From: an uncultured Lachnospiraceae bacterium
GTDB taxonomy: Bacteria > Bacillota_A > Clostridia > Lachnospirales > Lachnospiraceae
Length of the DNA: 64,000 nt
Direction: 5' to 3'
Assembly: GCA_951801245.1 (NCBI GenBank)
Contig: CATOMC010000008.1
Coordinates: 1-64,000, forward strand
In this document: positions 17,581-26,561 of the stretch, piece by piece
Layout of the letters: each line of letters starts with the position of its first letter
Position numbering within the stretch: position 1 is the stretch's first letter
The notes under the pieces: generated by a model
Told to the model about the DNA's origin: nothing
Database searches by the model: none
The model's input: only the letters and a program-made list of their open reading frames with translations
Translations under genes and position numbers: made by a program

Positions 17581-18297
17581 CTACAATACCTGTGATAATT
17601 CTTCCACTGTCTCCACGATTCTTTCTGCGCCTGCGGCTTCCAGTTCTCCCGCTGCCGCATATCCGTAGGCCGCCCCTACAGAGACAATATGATACTCCCT
17701 GGCACCCTCCACATCAAACCGTCTATCGCCTACCATAGCAATTTCGTTATAGATTGTCCCACTATATTGTGTGGGACATCCGTCTTTTGCTTCTCTACCC
17801 TTTGTCTCCATCATCTCCTGAAACAATCCCTCGGGCAAAAGACATTTGAGCGCTTCCTCCACCACTTCCTCCTTTTTCGTCCGCGTACCGTCCAGCCCGC
17901 TTCCAACCACCACATCAAAATAATCCCAAAGCCCGAAGTGCTTAAGGATCCGCTCCACATACACTTCCGGCTTACTGGACGCCACCGCCAGTTTCTTTCC
18001 TGATGCCTTTAAATCCGCAAGAAGTTTCTCAATCCCCGGATAGACTTCGTTCTCGAAGATTCCCCTGGTACTGAAACGCTCTCTGTAATAAACGGTCGCC
18101 TTCCTGCCCTGCTCTTCGTCAAACCCATAAAATTCATGGAAACTGTCCAAAAGGGGCGGCCCTACAAAAGGTTCCAGCTTTTTCAAATCCGGTTCTTCAA
18201 TTCCCATCTTGTGAAGGGCATACTGTACACATGCCGTAATACCCGGTGCGGAATCTGTCAGTGTGCCATCTAAATCAAACAAAATATATTGATACAT
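17581..18297 (-). CDS. HAD-superfamily phosphatase, phosphoglycolate phosphatase-like
   Basis: A 238-residue HAD hydrolase. Motif I is FDLDGTLTDSAPGI (nucleophile and acid Asp at about residues 8 and 10), with the helical cap region LEPFVGPPLLDSF, motif II VASSKPEVY, motif III Lys, and motif IV MVGDRRFDVEGA. The C-terminal GAAYGYAAAGELEAAGAERIV is normal for the Gph/YfnB branch. Unusually, about 25 residues (QEMMETKGREAKDGCPTQYS and following) are inserted between motif III and motif IV, enlarging the loop beside the active site. Substrate unknown. Confidence 0.87.
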   Translation of the reverse strand: MYQYILFDLDGTLTDSAPGITACVQYALHKMGIEEPDLKKLEPFVGPPLLDSFHEFYGFDEEQGRKATVYYRERFSTRGIFENEVYPGIEKLLADLKASGKKLAVASSKPEVYVERILKHFGLWDYFDVVVGSGLDGTRTKKEEVVEEALKCLLPEGLFQEMMETKGREAKDGCPTQYSGTIYNEIAMVGDRRFDVEGAREYHIVSVGAAYGYAAAGELEAAGAERIVETVEELSQVL

Positions 18298-18303
18298 CGC
18301 TTT

Positions 18304-18939
18304 CTATCCTTTCTTCACGTCTCTGCTGCCGTCAGGACGCTGCTTTCCAAAAATCTGTTGATAACCATATGTGAGATTGCCTTTTCTGTGAATACATTTT
18401 GTATGACTGCACGTACTGCATACATTGCAGTAAGCCGCCTTTCTGCTGTCTGTAAGCGTTGTATAAAAAGCAACCGTCTTTTTTGGCAAAAGCATATAAG
18501 CCTGATTATAGGATATCTCCTCCGGCTGTAATATGGCAAACACTTCTTCCATTCTTTTCACTGGCACAGAGTCTCCCAAAAAGTCAAACCCGCCCATCCA
18601 GTGTCCATAATGGCTGTAAATGATATCCGCCGTCTGCTCATAAGCATTTTGCAGAAGTTCCATGGCAATGCATTCTATCATATAACTTTCCATCAGCTTT
18701 TCCTTAAGGGTATACGCCTCCTGCAAGTCATCCACACCCGCACCGAGTGTCACCAGAACCGCCAGACGGGATTCCGCTTCCGGATTTTTGCCCCCAAAAT
18801 ATACTGCTGGAGCCGCCTTTTTTAGCAATTGATCTGTCAGAATGCGCAATTTCCCCTCATCCGCACTTCGAAAGTGATAGCGTGACAGCATCTGCTCATA
18901 TGTATTGTCTGCGATATATGGCTGCAACGTCTCCCGCAT
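18304..18939 (-). CDS. Protein resembling the B12-dependent methionine synthase activation domain
   Basis: A roughly 211-residue protein. The central part (AVLVTLGAGVDDLQEAYT) and later blocks (GFDFLGDSVPVKRMEEVFAI, SYNQAYMLLPKKTVAFYTTL) follow the layout of the MetH reactivation domain, which binds S-adenosylmethionine to re-methylate cob(II)alamin. It ends in a cysteine cluster CNVCSTCSHTKC, common in stand-alone clostridial versions. Other MetH domains are not in the window, so it may reactivate a split MetH or another corrinoid enzyme. An in-frame ATG exists at 18999, but without a ribosome binding site and overlapping another coding-like frame, so 18939 is preferred. Identification is by pattern recognition only. 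Confidence 0.6.
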   Translation of the reverse strand: MRETLQPYIADNTYEQMLSRYHFRSADEGKLRILTDQLLKKAAPAVYFGGKNPEAESRLAVLVTLGAGVDDLQEAYTLKEKLMESYMIECIAMELLQNAYEQTADIIYSHYGHWMGGFDFLGDSVPVKRMEEVFAILQPEEISYNQAYMLLPKKTVAFYTTLTDSRKAAYCNVCSTCSHTKCIHRKGNLTYGYQQIFGKQRPDGSRDVKKG

Positions 18940-18944
18940 AACCT

Positions 18945-19033
18945 TTACCGCTCTAATATCTGTTCGATAACAGATATATTCTCTTCCACCAGTTTCCATG
19001 CCTGTACCATTTCTTCACATTCCGTTTTGTCAT
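18945..19033 (-). other. Possible frameshifted short gene upstream of the MetH-like gene
   Basis: GGAGG (19041-19045) precedes an ATG at 19033 whose own frame soon fails. One base out of register, the same DNA reads as a convincing helical peptide, KTECEEMVQAWKLVEENIS then VIEQILER, stopping at 18945 only five bases before the next gene's start. A single A gained in the AAAA run after the start would restore it. It may be a genuine small gene with a frameshift, or coincidence. Confidence 0.3.
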
Positions 19034-19343
19034 AGATTTTCCTCCATTATACAGTTTTTGCAAACTGAATACAAGAGGTTTTGCCCTTTTGCCCAGTCCG
19101 CTGACAATAAGTAAGGGATTGTTTCCGACCACCGGTAAGAATCTTCGAAGCAGATAAGAAATCTGCTGATGTGAAACTATTATAGATCACTGCATACATA
19201 TGATGTAAGTATTTTCTTTTTTATTCTATCGAGATTACCTTTACTATATTTTAAAGCCCTCATTTGTCCGACACAAATAAGGGCTTATCTTCATAACTTA
19301 CTTCACAGCCGCTAAACCGCATCCTTAATAGAATACCCAGCGT
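19034..19343. terminator. Intergenic region with a probable terminator at 19254-19286
   Basis: AAGCCCT-ATTTGT pairs with ACAAAT-AGGGCTT (stem 19254-19286, interrupted by one unpaired base each side), the probable terminator of the gene ending at 19344, though only three T residues follow directly on the minus strand. A smaller hairpin, AGCAGAT/ATCTGCT, lies near 19149-19167. Nothing else is recognised here. Confidence 0.5.
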
Positions 19344-19826
19344 TTACGCCGTCATAAACATTTCATAGGCACTGATCGCCTGCTGCATGCGGAAGTTACT
19401 GATATCACTTCCTGCACTGCCGCTTCCCATGTTTATCGCTGCCGTCTGCAAATCTTCTGCCGGCACTGCCTGTGTCTGCGCCTCATTACCAGACAGCTCT
19501 GCCGCAACTTTCATCTGCGCTGCAGCGTCATCTGACGTTGTCATCTTTTCTGCCGTGACAGTCTCTTGTGCCTCGCCCCCGGCATATTTCATAATCCTTG
19601 ACGCGTTATGCCTGCCGCGCTGCATCTGCATATCAAGTATTCCCTGAAAATCAAGGCTCTGGCCCTTTGACAAAGGATTCTCGTTCACGGCCCCGGCAAG
19701 TTCACTGTAATCAATCTTCTTGTCGAGTACATTATCCGAAATCCGTGATAACCTGTTCATGCTGACCGAACTAATACTGTTTACATTATACACATAAGGC
19801 TGAAAAGTAATTGCTCCAATCGTCAT
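19344..19826 (-). CDS. Conserved hypothetical protein, possibly flagella-associated
   Basis: A 160-residue protein with no catalytic motif, signal peptide or membrane segment. The N-terminus TIGAITFQPYVYNVNSISS and the C-terminus FRMQQAISAYEMFMTA, with a polar Ala/Gln/Glu-rich middle, are familiar to me from lachnospiral genomes with motility genes. The tail vaguely recalls the coiled-coil ends of flagellar axial proteins. That is a weak inference, and its neighbours are not flagellar. AACCTCC-type ribosome binding sequence lies just upstream of the start. Confidence 0.6.
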   Translation of the reverse strand: MTIGAITFQPYVYNVNSISSVSMNRLSRISDNVLDKKIDYSELAGAVNENPLSKGQSLDFQGILDMQMQRGRHNASRIMKYAGGEAQETVTAEKMTTSDDAAAQMKVAAELSGNEAQTQAVPAEDLQTAAINMGSGSAGSDISNFRMQQAISAYEMFMTA

Positions 19827-19932
19827 ACTAACCTCCGCGATATTTTAACATATCATCCTTTTCGATATCTATATCATAAAACTTCTCTCACCAATATACA
19901 AGAGCAAATTTTTAGAAATAACCAGGGATTTG

Positions 19933-20526
19933 TTATTCCTCCATCTCCCTGCTTTCTCCATCCACTGCCTCCAGTTCCTGTTTTAGGGCTTTTGCAGTCT
20001 TATAGATTCTTGACACAATCCAGATATTGGAAAGTCCATCGTAAATCAAAAATGCACCAATCAGCATGACCACCGTGTCTATTGCTGCAAACGGCCTGCA
20101 TATCAGCAATACACCAAACCCCACTGTGAGGATTCCGAGAAGTAATGCGACCCACCATTTATCATACTGGTCTTTACACAATTGTATCGCCTGTTGCAAG
20201 TTATGTAAACCATGAAGTGCAATTACGATACCGACGATGATCGGAATGATCGCCAGCACTTTGTCCGGCTTCATAACGATCCATACGCCCACCACCGCGA
20301 AGATAATCCCAAAAATCAGATTGATCTGCGAATACATACTTCCATCTTTTAGCGTAAAATAACTGATCATCCGTATCGCCCCACTTATGATCAGCACCGC
20401 GCCTACAGCCGTGCAGACAATTTGTATCGACAGTCCGGGCCAGAACAACAGTACCAGTCCTAAAAGGACACACAAAAGTGAGGAAATCACCACATTGGTC
20501 TTCAGTTTCTTAAGAATTTTTTCCAT
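19933..20526 (-). CDS. HdeD-like (DUF308) membrane protein
   Basis: A roughly 197-residue protein with six predicted membrane helices arranged as three similar pairs (LLGLVLLFWPGLSIQIVC, FAVVGVWIVMKPDKVL, LTVGFGVLLICRPFAAID), the DUF308/HdeD pattern; the repeated W/R-P motif at helix ends is typical. In E. coli HdeD is linked to acid resistance; here the function is unknown. The start at 20526 is chosen because GAGGGGG lies about nine bases upstream. It overlaps the end of the VanZ-like gene, so the two are likely coupled. Confidence 0.82.
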   Translation of the reverse strand: MEKILKKLKTNVVISSLLCVLLGLVLLFWPGLSIQIVCTAVGAVLIISGAIRMISYFTLKDGSMYSQINLIFGIIFAVVGVWIVMKPDKVLAIIPIIVGIVIALHGLHNLQQAIQLCKDQYDKWWVALLLGILTVGFGVLLICRPFAAIDTVVMLIGAFLIYDGLSNIWIVSRIYKTAKALKQELEAVDGESREMEE

Positions 20527-21061
20527 CAACAACGCCCCCTCTTTTTCCTTTTTGCCAGACTATGACCAGTCTGTAAACCCCATATCCAATCGCGGCACCG
20601 ACACAGTTTAGGAGAATATCATCCACATCGAAGGCGCCAAAAGCGCTGAAAAGCTGAAATGTCTCAATGCCCAGGATAAAAACAAAGGCGTTTAAAAGCA
20701 TCACCCAAAAGTTCTCTCCTTCCCTGGCAACCAAAGGAAACAGAAAACCGAAAGGCACGAACACCAGAACATTACCCGCCAGATTTTCCACGCTGTTTAG
20801 TTTATAGGCATAGTCTATATACATTTTAATCGTCTTAAACGGTCTGAAATTTGCCGTACCAAGACCTTCTAAAATCACATCCTTACGCCACGTAGCCGCA
20901 ATCGCTCTCAACTCTTCATAAGGATATTTGAATATGATAACCTTAATGACTAATAAAATGTAGAGTACAAAAAAGAATCTGATCCAATATCTTTTTTGAA
21001 CGCATATTTTTTTGATTATTTTATTACCTCCCACGGATTCTCTTTTCCTTCCATAAAGCAT
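20510..21061 (-). CDS. VanZ-like family membrane protein
   Basis: A protein of up to 183 residues with four to five membrane helices. Hallmarks are NFRPFKTIKMYIDY, NLAGNVLVFVPFGFLFPL, GIETFQLF and the DVDDILLNCVGAAIGY block, which together define the VanZ-like domain. VanZ of enterococci lowers teicoplanin binding; most chromosomal homologues are uncharacterised. The start is uncertain: the ATG at 21061 lies inside the upstream D-lactate dehydrogenase gene, a GTG at 21034 and non-canonical codons nearer the GGGAGG at about 21030 are alternatives. Overlap with both neighbours implies one transcript. Confidence 0.83.
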   Translation of the reverse strand: MLYGRKRESVGGNKIIKKICVQKRYWIRFFFVLYILLVIKVIIFKYPYEELRAIAATWRKDVILEGLGTANFRPFKTIKMYIDYAYKLNSVENLAGNVLVFVPFGFLFPLVAREGENFWVMLLNAFVFILGIETFQLFSAFGAFDVDDILLNCVGAAIGYGVYRLVIVWQKGKRGGVVDGKNS

Positions 21062-22002
21062 TTGCAGCTCATAAGAGAGTCCTTGACCACCGTTTCCACA
21101 TAATTTCTGGTATAAAAAGCCATATGATGCGACACTGTCACATTAGGAAAACTCCGCAGCATGGCAAGTTCCCTATTCTTTAATATATCCGCTTTGTGAT
21201 CATAATAGTATAGTCCAAACTCATTTTCCACTACGTCAAGACCGGCCGCACCGATCTTACCGTCCTCAATCGCTTCAATTAAGGCGTCTGAATCGATCAG
21301 CGCGCCCCTTGCCGTATTGACGATCACCACGCCGTCTTTCATCTGTGCGATGGAATCTTTGTCGATCAAGTGATGATTATCCTGTGTGAGGGGCGTATGC
21401 AGCGTGATCACATCTGCTTCCTTCCAGATCTGTGTCAGCGGCACGTAATCGGCATATTTCCTGATTTCTTCTTTTTCATAAAGATCATAAGCCAGTATCC
21501 GGCATCCAAATCCTGTCAGGTCTCTGATCACGGTTGCTCCGATCCTTCCCGTCCCAATGACTCCTACGGTCAAATCCTTGAGCTCCCTGCCGTTTAACCC
21601 GGCCAGCGTATAGTCCTGCAGCCCTGTCCTGCCCAGAATCGCACTCATCTTGCGGATGGACATCAATATCAGCATAACTGTATAATCCGCCACCCCTGCC
21701 GGCCCATAAGGTGCATTGCCTACCCTGATACCGCAGGCTTTGGCCGCCTCTATGTCGATATGATCATAGCCTATTGTCCTGGTGCTGATATACTCCACGC
21801 CATTTTCCCGGAATGCCTGCATCAGCGGAGCATCAATCTTTGATGTGATCACATCCACGCAGCGGCTGCCTTTGCACAAAGACACATTCTCAAGATCCGG
21901 TGCATCTTTGCAGAGTGTCAGTTCAATCCCGATTTCTTTTGCATATTCTATAAACAGTTCTTTCTCATCAAATGGTCTGCAATTATACACAGTGACTTTC
22001 AT
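21016..22002 (-). CDS. D-lactate dehydrogenase (D-2-hydroxyacid dehydrogenase)
   Basis: A 328-residue NAD-dependent dehydrogenase that reduces pyruvate to D-lactate. Visible features: TIGYDHIDIEAAKACGIRV, the nucleotide-binding GVIGTGRIGATVIRDL, the catalytic Arg in VIVNTARGALIDSDAL, a Glu in VENEFG, and the catalytic His in VSHHMAFYTRNYVETV. These fit the D-LDH/VanH branch better than general 2-hydroxyacid dehydrogenases. The start at 22002 is chosen over the annotated-looking TTG at 22023 because GAGGAG lies in that upstream stretch. The product may be a fermentation end product or feed D-lactate to cell-wall precursors. Confidence 0.9.
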   Translation of the reverse strand: MKVTVYNCRPFDEKELFIEYAKEIGIELTLCKDAPDLENVSLCKGSRCVDVITSKIDAPLMQAFRENGVEYISTRTIGYDHIDIEAAKACGIRVGNAPYGPAGVADYTVMLILMSIRKMSAILGRTGLQDYTLAGLNGRELKDLTVGVIGTGRIGATVIRDLTGFGCRILAYDLYEKEEIRKYADYVPLTQIWKEADVITLHTPLTQDNHHLIDKDSIAQMKDGVVIVNTARGALIDSDALIEAIEDGKIGAAGLDVVENEFGLYYYDHKADILKNRELAMLRSFPNVTVSHHMAFYTRNYVETVVKDSLMSCKCFMEGKENPWEVIK

Positions 22003-22076
22003 AGTCAATATCTCCTCTTTCATCTTCTGTTCCTATATTTCCCATCATACCTCATCTGTCTCTTAATCTTTGCCTG

Positions 22077-23399
22077 TTACTTTTTACTTTTCTTATCTGC
22101 CTTATCCTGTTCCGCTTTCCTCGCAATAATCTTCTTCAAAATCAGCGGCTCCTCTATCTTAAGCTGCGAAGCTTCCTGCCATTCTTCGGCCGTCTCCTGT
22201 TCATGCTGTAATTCCATCTGATAAGTGTTCTTAGCTTCTCTCTCATAATCTGCCACGATCGCCATATCGGCAGCACGAATCCTGCGGAATCTGTTAAACC
22301 CTGCTATCAGAATCTGCAAACTCTGCCTGGTGGTATCAAAAACCCCTTCTTCATACAGATTGATCAGAATGATCCCAATGGGCACCGAAAGTATCATACC
22401 TAACATACCCGCCATCTGATACCCTATATACAATAAAAAGAGGGTCGGTATCGCATCCACTCCGATGGAGTCGCCCACAATCTTGGGCTGGATCACCTGA
22501 CGTACCAACTGTCCGATCAGCCAGATTGCCAGAAGGCCGAACATCATTTTATAATCTTTACTCAAAAATTCTATCACCGCCCAGGGCAGCATCACAGTCC
22601 CTGTACCAAATACTGGCAGGAAATCTAAAAATGCTATGCCCAGAGCCACCAGAAAAGCATAATTCACATCCAGAATCATCAGCCCGATCACCAGAAGTAT
22701 ATACACCCAGCACTCTATCTTGAACTGAGCCCTAAAGTATCCGCCAATGGCCTTGCGGAAACTGCGTCTGATCAGGTCAAACCGGTAACGGATGGCTCTT
22801 GGCACATACTTTTCTATCACATTGGACATATAAGTTTTGTCTGCCACGAAAAAATACGCCGACAAAAGACAGATGACAACACTTAAGAAAGCATCGGGAA
22901 TCTGCTTCGCCACACTGCCCACAGCCGCAAATGAGGGCAGTTCAATGCTGGCCATAACTTCGCCAAAGTAATCGCCCATATCATGACCAATCCGGTCAAG
23001 TGTATTCTGCATGTCTTCCGGCATTCTGTTATAAAGGCCCTCCAGATTGGCGCCCACCTCATTAAACTCCGCCAATATACTGTTCCAGATATTCGGCAGT
23101 TCGTTAACAAATCCGATTCCCTCTTTGATCAGTTTGACCATCAGCAGATATACCAAAAGAACTACCACCGCCAAAACAGCCACGATCACCACTGCCGACA
23201 CAGCCTTACGCCTGACCTTTAACTTCTCTTCAAAGAACCTCACGACCGGAGAAGCAATCGAGGAAATAAGCCACCCAATGATAAAAGGCATAAAAAACCA
23301 GATACACTTTGGCAAAAGAAAGATACAAAAAAGAAGAATCATCAATGCAGTTGCCAGATTTAAGAATACTTTGAGATAAGTCTTAATGGATTGTTTCAT
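22077..23399 (-). CDS. AI-2E/YtvI-family integral membrane protein
   Basis: A 440-residue protein with about eight membrane helices and the AI-2E transporter (PerM/YtvI) layout: paired N-terminal helices, a large soluble segment (residues about 85-150), then PDAFLSVVICLLSAYFFVADK, an amphipathic region, FLPVFGTGTVMLPWAVIEFL and VIQPKIVGDSIGV, the family's most conserved part. Family members are secondary exporters; the B. subtilis relative YtvI is linked to sporulation. The C-terminal 60 residues are charged and cytoplasmic. Its start codon overlaps the ysxC stop by four bases (ATGA), so it is translationally coupled. Confidence 0.85.
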   Translation of the reverse strand: MKQSIKTYLKVFLNLATALMILLFCIFLLPKCIWFFMPFIIGWLISSIASPVVRFFEEKLKVRRKAVSAVVIVAVLAVVVLLVYLLMVKLIKEGIGFVNELPNIWNSILAEFNEVGANLEGLYNRMPEDMQNTLDRIGHDMGDYFGEVMASIELPSFAAVGSVAKQIPDAFLSVVICLLSAYFFVADKTYMSNVIEKYVPRAIRYRFDLIRRSFRKAIGGYFRAQFKIECWVYILLVIGLMILDVNYAFLVALGIAFLDFLPVFGTGTVMLPWAVIEFLSKDYKMMFGLLAIWLIGQLVRQVIQPKIVGDSIGVDAIPTLFLLYIGYQMAGMLGMILSVPIGIILINLYEEGVFDTTRQSLQILIAGFNRFRRIRAADMAIVADYEREAKNTYQMELQHEQETAEEWQEASQLKIEEPLILKKIIARKAEQDKADKKSKK

Positions 23400-23992
23400 T
23401 CTGTCTCCTTTGCAACGATGGTATCCAGCAATTCATAAATCTGCTCCCGGCCCTGTTTGGAAAGAGCCGAATATGGTATGACAGTTGTGTCATCTACTAC
23501 ATCGAGAGTGTCACAAATCAGTTTCACCTGCTTTGCGATCTGACTTTTCTTAATTTTGTCCAGCTTGGTGGCAATGATGATGGGTTTGTAACCCCTATCC
23601 AAAATCCAGTCATACATGATCCTGTCATTTTCGGAAGGCGCATGCCGGATATCGATCAATAAGAACACGGCCCGAATCTTCTTTGACTGATGAAGATAAT
23701 CTTCGATCATCTTTCCCCACTGTGCTTTCACTTTCTCATTGGCCGTGGCATAACCATACCCCGGCAGATCCACAAAATACATTTCTCCGTTAATATTATA
23801 GTAATTAATGGTCTGTGTCTTACCGGGTGATGAGCTGGTACGTGCCAGTGACTTACGGTTCATCAGCCCATTGATCAGGGATGACTTCCCTACATTACTC
23901 TTGCCCGCAAAGGCAATCTCCGGCAGCTTATTTTCCGGCAGTTTACTGGTAATGCCACAGACCGTTTCTAAGTTCACATTCCTGATAACCAT
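23396..23992 (-). CDS. ysxC: Ribosome biogenesis GTP-binding protein YsxC/EngB
   Basis: A 198-residue Era-type GTPase required for assembly of the 50S ribosomal subunit. All G motifs are present: G1 GKSNVGKSS near residue 31, the switch Thr, G3 DLPGYGYA, G4 TKLDK and G5 SALSKQG. Length is normal. It follows lon on the same strand, as in many Clostridia and Bacilli. Confidence 0.95.
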   Translation of the reverse strand: MVIRNVNLETVCGITSKLPENKLPEIAFAGKSNVGKSSLINGLMNRKSLARTSSSPGKTQTINYYNINGEMYFVDLPGYGYATANEKVKAQWGKMIEDYLHQSKKIRAVFLLIDIRHAPSENDRIMYDWILDRGYKPIIIATKLDKIKKSQIAKQVKLICDTLDVVDDTTVIPYSALSKQGREQIYELLDTIVAKETE

Positions 23993-24095
23993 ACTTTCTT
24001 TCCTCTATAATCAGTCCAGCTTCTTGCTGCCTGCCTTTCCTGCTGTTGACACGGTCTTCGCCCGCCGCTATAACTGATTCCCTCCAAATACCGCC

Positions 24096-26483
24096 TTATA
24101 TCAATGCCTGCTTTACCACGTCGTCCATGGTCTCCACCAGAATGATTTCCAGTCCTTCACGGATCTCCTCATCAATTTCCGCCACGTCCTTTTCATTTTC
24201 TTTCGGTACAAGGATTGTCTTCACCTGGGCCATTTTCGCCGCCAGGATTTTCTCTTTGAGTCCGCCGATCGGAAGCACTCTGCCACGCAATGTGATCTCG
24301 CCTGTCATCGCCAGATCTGCACGCACAGGCGTCTTTGTCACTGCAGACAAAATTGCCGTCGCCATGGTGATGCCTGCAGAAGGACCATCCTTGGGCACTG
24401 CGCCTTCCGGAATATGAATATGAAAATCCGTCTTTTTATAAGTCTTGGCGGGTACCTGATACTGCTCGCTGACAGACCGCACGTAACTGAGCGCCGTCCG
24501 CGCTGATTCTTTCATCACATCACCCATCTGACCAGTTAAGTCAATCGCACCTTCTCCAGGCATCGTATTGACTTCGATCTGCAGCGTGTCTCCGCCCACA
24601 CTGGTCCAGGCTAATCCCCTGACAATACCGATCTCCGGTTTCTCATTGATCTTGTCCTGTCTGTATTTGGGTTTGCCCAAATAAGATTCCAGATTATCAG
24701 GCGTTATATTGACTTTGGCAGTCACTTTATCCATCCTGCGGGTCAGGATTTCCCTGGCCTCCTTACGGCAGACTGCTCCAATCTGACGCTCCAATCCACG
24801 GACCCCTGCCTCCCTCGTGTAGAAACGCACAATGTCCTTAAGCGCCTCATCACTAAAGGAAAGTTCCTCCTCACAGATCCCATTCCTGGATAGTTCTTTC
24901 GCTACCAGATGTTCCCTGGCTATATGGAATTTCTCATTAGCCGTATAGCTGTTGATCTCTATGATCTCCATCCGGTCCAGAAGCGGCCTTGGGATTCCCT
25001 CTCTGCTGTTAGCCGTAGCTATAAAAACAACCTCTGACAAATCCAGCGGTATCTCCACATAGTGATCCCGGAAAGCATAATTCTGCTCCCCATCCAACAC
25101 CTCAAGAAGCGCCGAAGAAGGGTCACCCTTGTAGTCGTTGCCCAGTTTATCCACCTCATCCAATAAGATCAGAGGATTTTTGACGCCCGCCTGTCTTAAC
25201 GCATTGGCGATGCGCCCCGGCATAGCTCCCACGTAGGTCTTACGGTGTCCGCGGATCTCTGCTTCGTCCCGCACGCCGCCCAGACAGATCCGCACATATT
25301 TCTTGTTAAGAGCCTCCGCCACACTTTTTGCGATAGATGTCTTACCGGTACCCGGCGGCCCCAGCAGACAGATGATCTGGCTTTCCACCTTATCCTTAGA
25401 CATACCCGCAAGCGCCCGAACCGCCAGGAATTCCAGCATCCTTTCTTTCACCTTGCTCAGGCCATAATGCTGTTCATCCAATATCTTCTTTGCAAGCGCC
25501 ATATCATTGCTGTCCTTAGACTTCTTATCCCAGGGCAGTTCCAGCATCGTCTCTATATAAGCCCGCTCCACTGCACTCTCAGAACTGCTGCCGGATACAT
25601 TTTTATAGCGGGCGATCTCTTTGCGTATCTTATCTTTCACTTCTTTAGAAGCTTTTAGCTTCTCTACCGCTTCCAGAAATTGCTGCACATCGGAATCTGT
25701 ATTGTTTTCACCCAGTTCTTCCCGTATATACTGCATCTGCTCCCGCAGGATGTAATCTCTCTGGTTCTTGTCGATACGCTGCCTGATATCCTTCGCCAGT
25801 TCGTTTTTGATGCGGATCACATCCACTTCCCGCATCATCATGGCGCTCAGCGCTTCGAACCGTTCCCGCACCGATACGGCACTCAGAATCGTCTGTTTAT
25901 TCTCTGCTGAAAGCGGCAGGTTAATCGTGACAGCATCTAACAGCTCCCCCAGACTCATGGAATCATCAATCTGATCCTCCACAGCTTTTCCCACTTTAGG
26001 AAAACAGGCTCCATAGGCTGCCAAAGCCTCTTTGACCGTTCTGGTCATTGCCTCCATAGAAGCCTCATCAATATCTGAGATATCATCCTTTTCATATGAC
26101 ACTTGTGCCACATGATAGTTCTCTGTCTCCATAAAGCTGTAAATCCTGGCTCTTGAGATGCCTTCCACCAGAACGCGCAGAATATGTCCCGGCAGTTTGC
26201 TGACCTGCTTGATCAATGCAACCGTACCTACATCGTAAAGATCCTCCAATCCCGGATCCTCCTGCGCCGCGTCTTTCTGCGTCACCACTAACAACCTCTG
26301 ATCTCCGATCATAGCGTGCTCCACAGATTCCATAGAACAATTCCTGCTCAAATCAAAATGGATCACCATCCCCGGCAAAATGGTAAGACCCCTCAGGGTT
26401 ACCGCCGGGAGGCACGAATCTCCGGGAATCTGCAAAGTTTCTCTATAAATTTCCCTGTTTTGTGTCTGCTCCAAGTTATCCAT
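24096..26483 (-). CDS. lon: ATP-dependent protease Lon (endopeptidase La)
   Basis: A 795-residue Lon protease degrading misfolded and regulatory proteins. The N-terminal substrate domain begins with LPAVTLRGLTILPGMVIHFD. The AAA module has Walker A GPPGTGKTS near residue 350 and Walker B LILLDEVDKLG. The peptidase domain has the catalytic Ser in PKDGPSAGITMATA and the Lys in GGLKEKILAA. The start at 26483 is used because AAGGA lies seven bases upstream; a frame extension of 16 codons has no comparable signal. It follows clpX, within the quality-control cluster. Confidence 0.96.
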   Translation of the reverse strand: MDNLEQTQNREIYRETLQIPGDSCLPAVTLRGLTILPGMVIHFDLSRNCSMESVEHAMIGDQRLLVVTQKDAAQEDPGLEDLYDVGTVALIKQVSKLPGHILRVLVEGISRARIYSFMETENYHVAQVSYEKDDISDIDEASMEAMTRTVKEALAAYGACFPKVGKAVEDQIDDSMSLGELLDAVTINLPLSAENKQTILSAVSVRERFEALSAMMMREVDVIRIKNELAKDIRQRIDKNQRDYILREQMQYIREELGENNTDSDVQQFLEAVEKLKASKEVKDKIRKEIARYKNVSGSSSESAVERAYIETMLELPWDKKSKDSNDMALAKKILDEQHYGLSKVKERMLEFLAVRALAGMSKDKVESQIICLLGPPGTGKTSIAKSVAEALNKKYVRICLGGVRDEAEIRGHRKTYVGAMPGRIANALRQAGVKNPLILLDEVDKLGNDYKGDPSSALLEVLDGEQNYAFRDHYVEIPLDLSEVVFIATANSREGIPRPLLDRMEIIEINSYTANEKFHIAREHLVAKELSRNGICEEELSFSDEALKDIVRFYTREAGVRGLERQIGAVCRKEAREILTRRMDKVTAKVNITPDNLESYLGKPKYRQDKINEKPEIGIVRGLAWTSVGGDTLQIEVNTMPGEGAIDLTGQMGDVMKESARTALSYVRSVSEQYQVPAKTYKKTDFHIHIPEGAVPKDGPSAGITMATAILSAVTKTPVRADLAMTGEITLRGRVLPIGGLKEKILAAKMAQVKTILVPKENEKDVAEIDEEIREGLEIILVETMDDVVKQALI

Positions 26484-26561
26484 AATCATTCCTTCATTCG
26501 TTGTTGTCTCAAAACTTCTCACATGAACCAAACGCCGCCAAGGTTCTGGCGACGTTCTCTT

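Noticed and set aside
20510..22002. Complete vancomycin-resistance cluster suggested by VanH-like and VanZ-like genes
   Set aside because: No D-Ala-D-Lac ligase, VanX dipeptidase or VanRS system is present; VanZ-like proteins are common outside resistance clusters.
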